From: Paenibacillus sp. AN1007
GTDB lineage: Bacteria > Bacillota > Bacilli > Paenibacillales > Paenibacillaceae
NCBI RefSeq assembly: GCF_040702995.1
Contig: NZ_CP159992.1
Span: 3,001,501-3,065,500 of the forward strand
Reading direction: 5' to 3'
DNA length: 64,000 nucleotides
Below are positions 35,409-43,597 of this stretch, in pieces. Positions within the stretch are counted from its first letter, which is position 1, and each line of letters opens with the position of its first letter. Position numbers and translations under genes: made by a program. A model generated the notes under the pieces. That model ran no database searches. It saw only the letters and a list, made by a program, of their open reading frames with translations, and was not told the origin of the DNA.

Positions 35409-35437
35409 ATGGTAATTGATGCATAAAATTTTGTCAA
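35409..35437 (-). promoter_or_regulatory. Promoter of MBL hydrolase gene
   Basis: Minus strand TTGACA (35432-35437), 17-base spacer, TACCAT (35409-35414). It is the best sigma-A-like pair in this gap. Confidence 0.6.
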
Positions 35438-35501
35438 CAAAACCCAAAAAATTATTTTTTTTCATTTTTCTTTTATTATCTCATTCTCAGGGTCAGGACA
35501 A

Positions 35502-35547
35502 AAGAAAACACCCTGTAAGCAGACGTTATATCCGCTTCACAGGGTGT
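35502..35547 (-). terminator. Terminator of yidC gene
   Basis: CACCCTGT.AAGC / GCTT.ACAGGGTG stem, followed on the minus strand by TTTTCTTTTG; 39 bases after the stop at 35586. Confidence 0.82.
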
Positions 35548-35585
35548 GATGTTTAATTCATGCAGAACAATCGGTATCGCCAGTC

Positions 35586-36446
35586 TTAAGACTTGACAGG
35601 TTTGACAGACTTGACCTTCATCGCTTCTGAAGAAGCCGTATCCTGAGGATGCTCTAGGGGATACAATTTACGGAACAGCAGCGTCTGTAATACCAGAAAT
35701 GATCCCCCAACCGTCCAATACAGAGGCATCGCTGCCGGCGCCGATAAAGAGAAAAATGCCATCATGAGCGGGGAAATGTATCCCATAATCGCAAACTGTT
35801 TGCGCTGTTCAGGAGCCATATTGGCTTGTGATACCTTAGCCTGAATCAGATAAATAACCGCAACGACAATGGCCAGCACATAATCAGGCGCACCGAGCTT
35901 AAACCACAAAAAGGAATGAGATGACAGTTCAGGCGTCAGCCGGATGGCTGTGTATATGCCCGACAATATCGGGAGTTGTATAAGCAGCGGCAGGCAGCCG
36001 ATATTCAGCGGGTTGAATTTATGCTTTTTATACAGCGCCATCGTTTCTTCGGACTGTTTCTGCCGATTAGCCGCATCATTCTTACCCTCGTATTTTTTCT
36101 TGAGTGCATCCAGTTCAGGTTTCATTGCGTTCATGATCACGCGCGTTCCCTGCTGGGATTTGGCCTGGCGCATCATCAGCGGCAGTAGAGCGAGACGAAT
36201 GGCTAATGTAATCATAATAATCGCAGCACCGTAACTTCCGTGAAATAGAGCGGCAATATGCTGAATCAGGTATGACAGTGGGAAAACGATGTAGTGATTA
36301 AAGAATCCCGGCGTCGATGAATTAATCTCCGATACATTGTTACTGCACCCGGCAAGCAGCATGACTGCGAAGAAGATTGCAGTCAGGCCATAGATCCGTC
36401 CCCTGCCAGATGTAAGTGTGAACCCCTTGTTTGTCTTATGTTCCAT
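35586..36446 (-). CDS. yidC: Membrane protein insertase YidC (lipoprotein form)
   Basis: 286-aa YidC/Oxa1/SpoIIIJ-type insertase that places proteins into the cytoplasmic membrane. An N-terminal lipoprotein signal ends in LLAGC. The conserved membrane arginine is in ITLAIRLALLPLMM, followed by a cytoplasmic charged hairpin (MKPELDALKKKYEGKND) and the motif FNPLNIGCLPLLIQLPILSG. The frame is open further upstream, but GAGGAGG lies six bases before the ATG at 36446. Firmicutes usually have two copies; which one this is cannot be decided because it is not next to rnpA/jag. Confidence 0.93.
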   Translation of the reverse strand: MEHKTNKGFTLTSGRGRIYGLTAIFFAVMLLAGCSNNVSEINSSTPGFFNHYIVFPLSYLIQHIAALFHGSYGAAIIMITLAIRLALLPLMMRQAKSQQGTRVIMNAMKPELDALKKKYEGKNDAANRQKQSEETMALYKKHKFNPLNIGCLPLLIQLPILSGIYTAIRLTPELSSHSFLWFKLGAPDYVLAIVVAVIYLIQAKVSQANMAPEQRKQFAIMGYISPLMMAFFSLSAPAAMPLYWTVGGSFLVLQTLLFRKLYPLEHPQDTASSEAMKVKSVKPVKS

Positions 36447-36733
36447 ATAGATCCTCCTCGTTGATTGGTTGATTCCAGTCTCAACGAGGAATGACAATCT
36501 GGTTCGTCTTCATCCGGTGCTTCTTTTCGTCTGACCATGCGGCTCCCATTATCCGTCCTGTACTGCCTGTGCAGGTCTACAGCCGGGAATACGGGTTCAA
36601 TTCCGTTTCCAGCGCCGCTCCCCATCCAATACTCCGTCATACCGCAGTGAAGATGCGCAATATAAGCGTAACTGACGGTAAAGATCAAACCAATGGAGAA
36701 GATATACGGAAGCAGCTCATGTAATTCAAACAA
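36383..36733 (-). CDS. Possible small membrane protein upstream of yidC
   Basis: A frame of about 116 codons beginning at a TTG behind AAGGGGGTG. The first 25 residues (FELHELLPYIFSIGLIFTVSYAYIAHL) form a plausible membrane helix. The rest is polar, Arg/Ser-rich and overlaps the start of yidC by about 60 bases in another frame, so the C-terminal part looks noncoding. It may be a short membrane peptide with a lost stop codon, or no gene at all. Confidence 0.35.
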   Translation of the reverse strand: MFELHELLPYIFSIGLIFTVSYAYIAHLHCGMTEYWMGSGAGNGIEPVFPAVDLHRQYRTDNGSRMVRRKEAPDEDEPDCHSSLRLESTNQRGGSIWNIRQTRGSHLHLAGDGSMA

Positions 36734-36837
36734 GAGATTCACCCCCTTCATACGTTTATTTTTACATTATAGCACTTACATATTCGGTTTGCACAAAGGA
36801 ACTCACTGCAAATCAAAACTTCCGTTAATTCCCTTCT

Positions 36838-38451
36838 TCATTCGGACAATTCCAGCCGGGCCCTATATCTCGCTGCATTAAAAGAAAACCAAGCTGCACC
36901 ATCCGCATGCAGATCCAGATACTTTTTACGCTCCACTAGATTTGTTTTCAATTCCGGGTAATCATTTTCCGCAAAATCCTGCAGTAAAGGCAGGGCATCA
37001 GCAGATAAACTTGCCAGATAAGCAGCATCAATACTTCCGGTTTGATGATACCGTTCGATGTTCAGCTCCGCTATTCGGATATCCATCCCGATATAGTTGA
37101 TGACTGTATACGCTGTCAGCCCAAGCACAATATAACAGCGAATCAGGGGCAGCTTGGTGCAGCGAATTCGCAGTGCAGCAATGACTAACAAAAGAGCCAG
37201 AAAAATCATAAATGCATGTACAAGGAATCGGATGTACGTATATCCGTAAGCCTGTTCGTACAAGTTCAGACGCACAAAGGCGGAACTTAACATCACGGCA
37301 GAGCAGCAGACCAGAATCAGGAGCAGCGCCTGCTGTACGATTACACCTTTTTTGCCTTTTGCATGTGTATACTGCAGTACAACGACCAGCATAAGAAAGT
37401 TTAGACTCGTAACCAGAATCAGTTCAGTAAAGCCGTTTCTTGCATACTCGGCGTAAGACAAATCCACCGGAAGATGTCCTTCCCCCGTCCCGAACAAGTA
37501 TGAAAACTGTACGAGTACAAACAAAATATAAACACTGTTCATGACGGTTAATATCGTTCCCGTAATTACCGGATCGAGCCGGAACGGCTCGCTGTCCGGC
37601 GAAGTCTGAATCCGAGAATCCACCGGCGTAAAGGCTGGTGTAATTTTCCTCTCCGAATCCGGGTTCGACGTCAACGGCTCGGCAGCGGGATGAAGCGGCG
37701 TTAGCGGGGAGGCTGTACTATTTTTCCAATGCGCATTCTCCCGCTTCTCCGCTTCATACTGCATCGGATGCACATATCCCCACACGTAACTGAAAAATAA
37801 AACTCCTGCGACAATAATCCAGATGATTCTTGGCAGCATGGGAGTAACCGCAATTTGATCCAGCCACTCCGGAAAGCCTGATAAGTACTCATTGAAGATA
37901 CCGTCCGCAGAAGACAATAAAGTCAGAACCACGAGCAGCATAGGTACAGAGGCAAGCAGCCCGATCAGCACTTTGAGTACAACCGCTTTTTGGGTTTTAT
38001 CCATTTTACGGCCCCCGGCCTGCACCATCATCGACCCGATCGTTCCCCAGTGCCGGATGGTTTGCGGAAGGGCATGGTCTATCGCTGTACCGATCAAACC
38101 AATCTCCCACCATGCTCTCTTCTTCCTGCCCATTACATACGTTAGATGCATCATAATCAGCCCCGGAATAACCATAAAGTTAAGCACTTGAAACAGAACA
38201 TTATCGAACAGAAGATATGTCAGCGATAACAGCAGAATAACAGCTGCGATCCAGGCATCAAAAATCGTCAAAGCTCTCATGCGGTCTTTGGCAAACGTGT
38301 ACATGAAGCAGTAAAACAAGATGACAAAGATCGGGTACGATACCCCGATATGGAAGTCGTAAAACAAATACTGATGCACGATTGCAAGCAAAAAAGCACT
38401 GGTTAAGGTAATGAACGCACGTTGCGGCGAAGACATTATTTTATCAATCAT
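36838..38451 (-). CDS. DUF4173 polytopic membrane protein
   Basis: 537-aa integral membrane protein with some 12 hydrophobic segments and a polar Pro/Ser-rich cytoplasmic insert near residues 235-290. The repeated pattern (ALTIFDAWIAAVILLLSLTYLLF; TYVMGRKKRAWWEIG) and C-terminal ALPLLQDFAENDYPELK fit the DUF4173 family, whose function is unknown. ATG 38451 (MIDKIMSSPQ) follows GGAGG by eight bases; a start at 38466 is less likely. It is divergent from an SgrR-like regulator. Confidence 0.82.
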   Translation of the reverse strand: MIDKIMSSPQRAFITLTSAFLLAIVHQYLFYDFHIGVSYPIFVILFYCFMYTFAKDRMRALTIFDAWIAAVILLLSLTYLLFDNVLFQVLNFMVIPGLIMMHLTYVMGRKKRAWWEIGLIGTAIDHALPQTIRHWGTIGSMMVQAGGRKMDKTQKAVVLKVLIGLLASVPMLLVVLTLLSSADGIFNEYLSGFPEWLDQIAVTPMLPRIIWIIVAGVLFFSYVWGYVHPMQYEAEKRENAHWKNSTASPLTPLHPAAEPLTSNPDSERKITPAFTPVDSRIQTSPDSEPFRLDPVITGTILTVMNSVYILFVLVQFSYLFGTGEGHLPVDLSYAEYARNGFTELILVTSLNFLMLVVVLQYTHAKGKKGVIVQQALLLILVCCSAVMLSSAFVRLNLYEQAYGYTYIRFLVHAFMIFLALLLVIAALRIRCTKLPLIRCYIVLGLTAYTVINYIGMDIRIAELNIERYHQTGSIDAAYLASLSADALPLLQDFAENDYPELKTNLVERKKYLDLHADGAAWFSFNAARYRARLELSE

Positions 38452-38585
38452 GGGAAATACCTCCATTAATCTATCTACGTTTTATTCTAGGTGATAAAAT
38501 AGGAATATAAATAGAAAGATTGATCGATAAATTTTCTTATTTTAGATCTTGTACCGGATTCGGTCATCAAGGAGGAAGCTTTTAG

Positions 38586-40379
38586 ATGAAACTTCATCAG
38601 CAGTATCTGCAGCTGCACAGCCAGTTGGGAGATACATCAGCACATACAATTACACTGGCGGAGCTTGCTGTACTGCTTGACTGTACCCACCGCAACACCC
38701 TCACTATAATTAAAAAAATGGCTGCTCTTGGCTGGATCCATTGGCATTCCCAGCGAGGACGCGGACGGCGTTCGACCTTGTCCCTGCTTGTTCCGGCAGA
38801 TCAAATCGCCGCTGAATATATGATGGGGGCCATGAATCGCCGCGAGTTACAGGAAGCTGCCGATCAAGTTCGGGCTTTTTCTAATTCTACGTCGATGCAT
38901 CATGCTCTGAACCAGTGGCTGCTTGGATACTCAGGTCATCATACTGAAGCTGGAGCCAACAATGAGCCAATTGACACGCTGCGTTTACCTGTACGTCAGC
39001 AGCTTCATGCGCTTGACCCGCTTTATATTAATCTGCTTGCTGAATCTTTTGTAACAAGCCATGTGTTTGATGGACTTGTTCAGCGGGATGAACACGGACA
39101 GATTATGCCCGCCCTGGCGCATACATGGGATGTTTCACATGACCGTCAAACATGGATTTTCCATTTGCGTAAGGGGGTTTATTTTCACGATGGGAAGCCT
39201 CTTACGGCTTCAGATGTCGTTCATACGTTTGAGCGTCTGCAGTCCACGAAACGACGAACACTGTACCGTGAGGTTGTTCAACAGATTCACTTGGTCGAAG
39301 TGTTAGGTCCCTTGGCTGTACGTTTCCGTTTAGAAAAACCTCAGGAATTGTTTTTGTCTTTTCTCTCGACAAGTCGGGCAGTCATCGTGGCTTCCCCCAA
39401 TGGCGCTGACATGGCTGTAAAACAGGTTGATCTGATCCAGCCAATGACCAAACCCGTCGGTACAGGGCCTTTTAAAGTAAGTGTATGGGATAATCATCTG
39501 TGCAGGCTCGAAGCCTATCCAAGTTACTTTCAAGGCAGAGCTCTCATTGACCGAGTAGATATTTTGCAAATCCCTTGGGGAACGCCAGAGATAGAACGTC
39601 GTAAGGATCAACCTCCGGAAGCGGAGGAACATGTGGAATCCCCCTTCTTCCATCTCGTTCATAATCCGTCCAAAAAAGCAGGCACAGACTGGACACAAGC
39701 AAGTTCGGGGGTAACCGTTACGAAACTGCTTACGTGTAATACACGAAAAACCGGACCGTTAAACGATCCGGGAGTACGAGCGTATTTGCAGCAGTGCATC
39801 CAGCTGGCGAAAGAAAATGTTTCGAAGACAAGTAACGAAGAGAGCGATTCAGATATGGACTCCAATGTACTTGTTCGTGCAATCCCAATTTATGAAGGGG
39901 GCATTCCGTTAGACATCGCTACGATTCCACAGTATCGGCTGGACGCGGAGCAGCTGGCACTGGCTCTGGATCAAGCCGGTTTCTCCTGCACCATACGCAC
40001 AGGCGGCATGGAGCAGTTCAAAGGAGATTGGCGTCTTGATTCTGATCTGATCCTCTTCTCTCTGATTCAGGATCGGGATGTGGAACTTCGCAGATATGAT
40101 CTGTACGCCACACTGTCCGAACATCTGCAAACCCAGTCTAAGAAACAGGTACGACTCATGCTGCAAACCGCCGCTGTGACTGCACATGCCGCAGACCGAA
40201 AGCAAACGCTTGACGACATTCAACGCTATCTGATCCGAGAACATCTCATGTTCAGCTTGTCTCAAAAGCCTGTCGAAACAGCATATCTGCCTTCCGTGCG
40301 CGGACTATCGTTCAACAGCCAGGGGTGGGTTAACCTGCGTCACATCTGGTTCCCTTCTGAGAATGTCCAAATGTGGTAA
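38586..40379 (+). CDS. SgrR-like regulator with solute-binding (SBP_bac_5) domain
   Basis: 597 aa. The N terminus (about 1-110) is an SgrR-type winged helix: ITLAELAVLLDCTHRNTLTI and LGWIHWHSQRGRGRRSTLSL. The remainder is a dipeptide/oligopeptide-binding-protein fold without signal peptide (LDPLYINLLAESFVTSHVFD, WIFHLRKGVYFHDGKPLTASD). E. coli SgrR senses sugar-phosphate stress and activates sgrS; here no sgrS or sugar exporter is adjacent except at 45 kb. It stands divergent from the DUF4173 gene. ATG preceded by AAGGAGGAAG. Confidence 0.9.
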   Translation: MKLHQQYLQLHSQLGDTSAHTITLAELAVLLDCTHRNTLTIIKKMAALGWIHWHSQRGRGRRSTLSLLVPADQIAAEYMMGAMNRRELQEAADQVRAFSNSTSMHHALNQWLLGYSGHHTEAGANNEPIDTLRLPVRQQLHALDPLYINLLAESFVTSHVFDGLVQRDEHGQIMPALAHTWDVSHDRQTWIFHLRKGVYFHDGKPLTASDVVHTFERLQSTKRRTLYREVVQQIHLVEVLGPLAVRFRLEKPQELFLSFLSTSRAVIVASPNGADMAVKQVDLIQPMTKPVGTGPFKVSVWDNHLCRLEAYPSYFQGRALIDRVDILQIPWGTPEIERRKDQPPEAEEHVESPFFHLVHNPSKKAGTDWTQASSGVTVTKLLTCNTRKTGPLNDPGVRAYLQQCIQLAKENVSKTSNEESDSDMDSNVLVRAIPIYEGGIPLDIATIPQYRLDAEQLALALDQAGFSCTIRTGGMEQFKGDWRLDSDLILFSLIQDRDVELRRYDLYATLSEHLQTQSKKQVRLMLQTAAVTAHAADRKQTLDDIQRYLIREHLMFSLSQKPVETAYLPSVRGLSFNSQGWVNLRHIWFPSENVQMW

Positions 40380-40413
40380 TCGATCGTGAACTTTCAGTTT
40401 ATTTGTTCGATTA

Positions 40414-41790
40414 TCATCTAGGTAAAATCATGCGCTCTCCAGTGTGATTACGTGTGCGACTGCCGCTTAACAATACTGTATCCTTGCGGCGGTAAACACC
40501 GAGAAGCAATCCGATCATGGCGTATTCAAGTATCACATGAGACGAGTATCCAATAAGAGGGAATCTAATACTCAAAATGGGCATGATTCCAGTAACGGCA
40601 GCAGCGGAATAGATGAGTTGAAGCGCAAGGACTGCCGTTACAGAAACGACGATAATTGAACCAAACGTTTCTTGGATGCGCGGCAGCATTTTAATCATCG
40701 TTCTAACAAGCCAGACGATGCCTACAATGAGCAGCACGCATGCTGACCAGCCAAACACTTCAACCAGCATTACGCCTGGAAAATCGAGATAATAATACCT
40801 AAAAGGAGAATTTTGTGGAATCGTTATGCCATTTCCCCACCAGCCTGCTGTTCTGACAATATCAATAATCGCGTTATTCGCGTAACCTTCTCCCTTCGAG
40901 GCATTATCCAGATTAAATAGAACAGATAACCTTTCGAATCGTCGGTACTCGTCTGTTAACAGGAATATAAGAACTGCCGCGACTCCGCAAGAACATGCAG
41001 CGATTACAGTGTACAGCCACTTTCTCGTAACCCAACCAAACAGCAGTAAAGCTGTGAAGCCGAATAAAGATAATCGAACCCAATCTGAGATTTGATAGAT
41101 GAGCACCATAGGTAAAGCTGCTAGTGCAGTATAAGTACATATCATTTGCTTACTCGGAACCAGACGAAATCGATCCATCATGATTGCGCCGATTGCCAGC
41201 GGAAGTATCCAAAGGGCAGATGTAGTCACATCAATGGAAATGCCAAACGGTAAAAATAAGAATCGATTCGATCCGCCGTAAGCCTCTGCTAACATCGGGG
41301 TAATCCATAACATGACATTGATCAGAATATAAATCGGCCATGCCCATTTAATCCATTTACGATAATCAAAAAAGATGAAGAACAGCATGGTCATTATCCC
41401 CACACTTGTGTACATTAAATGAGTAGATGAATAATCAAACCCCAAGCCTAATGAGCTGTTGGTATAAATCCAGGTCAAAACCATGCCAATGACACCCATC
41501 ATAATCACTGCAGCCAGCAATCTCCAGTGCATCCGGTGACGGTGAAGCTTATTCATCCTTTTGCCTAACTCGGCCGGATCACCCATCTGTTGAACAGCAT
41601 AAGCTGCTGCTTCGTCGGGTTTATATCCTTCCTGCTTCTTATCACGTATCATCTCTTCCAAATGGCTGCCCAGCTCTTCACGAAGATCGTTATGTACTTC
41701 CTTCACCTTCACCTGACCGCAGATTTGATCCAGATATTCCTTAATCTGACTGTGTTTCTCATTCTGTTCTTCATGCTTGTTCTGGTTCAT
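40414..41790 (-). CDS. SEDS (FtsW/RodA/SpoVE-like) protein with permease-prefix domain
   Basis: 458 aa. The first 75 residues form a helical prefix (YLDQICGQVKVKEVHNDLRE, LGSHLEEMIRDKK, DEAAAYAVQQMGDPAELGKR) of the kind found in front of ABC permeases and PadR-linked membrane proteins. About ten membrane helices follow. Three regions match SEDS glycosyltransferases: SNRFLFLPFGISI (cf. the R-W-I/L-P loop), LDFPGVMLVEVFGW (cf. T-D-F...EELG with the catalytic Asp) and IRFPLIGYSSHVILEYAMIG (cf. LPFISYGGSS). The ATG shares an A with the stop of the PadR gene (TGATG). Likely a lipid-II polymerase-like protein under PadR control; activity not proven. Confidence 0.82.
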   Translation of the reverse strand: MNQNKHEEQNEKHSQIKEYLDQICGQVKVKEVHNDLREELGSHLEEMIRDKKQEGYKPDEAAAYAVQQMGDPAELGKRMNKLHRHRMHWRLLAAVIMMGVIGMVLTWIYTNSSLGLGFDYSSTHLMYTSVGIMTMLFFIFFDYRKWIKWAWPIYILINVMLWITPMLAEAYGGSNRFLFLPFGISIDVTTSALWILPLAIGAIMMDRFRLVPSKQMICTYTALAALPMVLIYQISDWVRLSLFGFTALLLFGWVTRKWLYTVIAACSCGVAAVLIFLLTDEYRRFERLSVLFNLDNASKGEGYANNAIIDIVRTAGWWGNGITIPQNSPFRYYYLDFPGVMLVEVFGWSACVLLIVGIVWLVRTMIKMLPRIQETFGSIIVVSVTAVLALQLIYSAAAVTGIMPILSIRFPLIGYSSHVILEYAMIGLLLGVYRRKDTVLLSGSRTRNHTGERMILPR

Positions 41791-42125
41791 CAGGTTAAAC
41801 CTCCTTCCCCGATCACACGATCTACAGCGCGGCGAAATAGAGACCACTCAGCTTTTTTGTGCTGCAGTGCCTGTATCCCCTGTTCCCGAATAGCGTAATA
41901 TTTTCGTTTTCTGCCCTCCACTTCAGCCCAATAGGCCTCTACCCATCCTTCGATCTCCATCGCATGCAGTATAGGATACAATGTGCCTTCCTTCAAACTG
42001 AATACGCCTTCCGACTGGCGGTGCAGCTCTTTAATCAATTCATAGCCGTACATGGGCTGTGCTTGCAGCAGGGTCAGGATTAGCGTCTCTGTACTGCCTT
42101 TGATCATTTGTTTATTGATCTGCAA
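41790..42125 (-). CDS. PadR family transcriptional regulator
   Basis: 111-aa winged-helix regulator: KGSTETLILTLLQAQPMYGYELIKEL, then FSLKEGTLYPILHAMEIEGW and a C-terminal helix. An upstream ATG at 42200 is in frame, but AAAGGAGGT precedes a TTG at 42125 by seven bases, so that TTG is the start. Its stop overlaps the start of the SEDS gene (TGATG), typical of PadR repressors that control the membrane protein encoded with them. A partial palindrome lies upstream (42210-42225). Confidence 0.92.
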   Translation of the reverse strand: MQINKQMIKGSTETLILTLLQAQPMYGYELIKELHRQSEGVFSLKEGTLYPILHAMEIEGWVEAYWAEVEGRKRKYYAIREQGIQALQHKKAEWSLFRRAVDRVIGEGGLT

Positions 42126-42209
42126 AAGTTTACCTCCTTTAAACTGCATGTAAGTATCTACATCAGATTTCACGTTTATATACCTTGGAAACCTATGCAT
42201 AGTTAATCT

Positions 42210-42225
42210 AGGTATGATACTACCT
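42210..42225. promoter_or_regulatory. Candidate PadR operator
   Basis: AGGTA-TGATAC-TACCT, 5-bp arms, with nearby TATACC and GGTAT repeats, about 85 bases upstream of the PadR start. Weak on its own; supported by position. Confidence 0.4.
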
Positions 42226-42374
42226 TATTCATCCTTTTATGTCCAGCCTTTGGTTAATTAATTATGTTAAAATAATACTATCTTCGTTTGCTTCTCACGC
42301 GTATGAACCGTATTCATCTCGACAATCTTGGCAGTGTACAGATCGTTATCACGAATTAAAGGAGAACTACAAGT

Positions 42375-42965
42375 ATGAGCAAAAGTAAACTTATTTTCTT
42401 TCTCGGCGGAGCGGGAAGCGGCAAAACTACGCTTGCCAAAGCGCTCTCCCGCAAATATAAAGCAGCCTTTCTAGACATGGATATCCTGCTTCGTCCTGCC
42501 GCGGAGGCCATTATGACGTTACAGGGACTTGATCCGTCAGATCGGGATTCGCCCGAGTATAAACGTTTGTGCCGTGATCTTGGATATCGCATCACCATGG
42601 ATGCAGCGCTGGATAATGTGGATCTTGGTGTGGATACGATCGTCGTTGGGCCCTTCACCAAGGAGATTGAAACACCCGAGTGGATCGAGCAGGAGCTGTC
42701 TCGGATCGGGCGTTCACTTGGTAACACCGACGTTCGAGTGGCATATATTTATTTGCAGGACGAAGCGCAGTATTATAAGCGTATCACAGCCAGACATTCT
42801 CCATTAGATGAATGGAAACTTGCAAACTGGGACACCTTTATTACTTCTCTTGCTCGAAAAAAAGTAACCTGGCCGCTCCCGGCGTCATCCATTGCGTATA
42901 TTGACAACTCTAGTGACAATCCTGCCGTGGCATTTGCTGAACTGGAACGACGAATATATGAGTGA
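42375..42965 (+). CDS. P-loop kinase-like ATP-binding protein
   Basis: 196 aa. Walker A is FLGGAGSGKTTLAKAL near residues 9-24, followed by a kinase-like acidic strand AFLDMDILLRP. A LID-like basic region occurs later (KRITARHSPLDEWKLANW). It looks like a small-molecule or nucleoside kinase of the AAA_33/shikimate-kinase-like group; substrate unknown. Single gene with AAAGGAG upstream. Confidence 0.8.
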   Translation: MSKSKLIFFLGGAGSGKTTLAKALSRKYKAAFLDMDILLRPAAEAIMTLQGLDPSDRDSPEYKRLCRDLGYRITMDAALDNVDLGVDTIVVGPFTKEIETPEWIEQELSRIGRSLGNTDVRVAYIYLQDEAQYYKRITARHSPLDEWKLANWDTFITSLARKKVTWPLPASSIAYIDNSSDNPAVAFAELERRIYE

Positions 42966-43056
42966 AAGAACGATTCCTTTTATGATCATCTTGGTGCGTT
43001 TGCGGCAGTTCGTGTGAAGATACAGCGGGAAGGATGTCAGGTGCGCGGCGTCCAAA

Positions 43057-43254
43057 CTCTAACGATTCAGAGAAGCCTTGTTTAGGCTTTTTTAGAGGAT
43101 TTAAAGCTCTAACGATTTCACATAACGCTATTTTCCAAAAAACGGCCTAAATACCACTCAAAAGTCACTGTAACAGTGAAATAAGGTATCTGGAGATCGT
43201 TAGATTTTTATGTCATTTAATATGGAGGAAATAACGCTTCTGGGAATCGTTAGT
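43057..43254. repeat. Foldback repeat with four TCTAACGAT motifs
   Basis: The motif CTCTAACGATT occurs direct at 43057 and 43107 and inverted (ATCGTTAG) at about 43196 and 43246, giving a > > < < layout with 50-base spacing inside each arm. The arms share further inverted matches (AGAAGC/GCTTCT). A perfect TCACTGT-A-ACAGTGA hairpin sits in the middle (about 43154-43168). It looks like a dispersed noncoding repeat or MITE. Confidence 0.65.
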
Positions 43255-43399
43255 GATTCGCCCCCTTGATATTGGACACCAGCTAGCTCGTTCTCAGATT
43301 GATTGGCGCAATATAACGCAAGCGATTTGGGATCAGAGGCTTCGCTCTGTATACTACCTCCCGTTTTCAATGTTACGGGGTACGAGGATGAAAAACTAC

Positions 43400-43451
43400 A
43401 AAAAGAAAAGGATCGGTCTCATCCAACCTGTGAGGCTGACGATATCGATCC
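43400..43451 (-). terminator. Terminator of the alpha-barrel protein gene
   Basis: GGATCG...GTC..TCA pairs with TGA..GAC..CGATCC; the minus strand continues TTTTCTTTTTG. It lies about 150 bases after the stop at 43598. Confidence 0.65.
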
Positions 43452-43597
43452 TGTTAGGCCCTGCTCTGCACCTCTGCCATTTTGTATTTAACATAACTTC
43501 ATATCACTTTTCTTTGCTTTACTTTACTTTACTTCATTTCACTTAACATCAATTTATTTTCTTGCAGCAAATCACTTCCCGCACTTCCATGATCATT

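Larger units (their letters stand above)
35168..35585. other. Long 5' leader of MBL gene and yidC terminator
   Basis: About 420 bases. A promoter (35409-35437) implies a leader of some 230 bases before the MBL gene. The leader has short self-complementary stretches but I recognise no known riboswitch or T-box. The right part holds the yidC terminator. Confidence 0.5.
42966..43597. other. Intergenic region with foldback repeat and terminator
   Basis: About 630 bases with no gene. It holds a symmetrical repeat element (43057-43254), a short CAGAG/CTCTG hairpin near 43340, the terminator of the 43598 gene (43400-43451) and a short tandem of CTTTA around 43514-43535. Confidence 0.7.
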
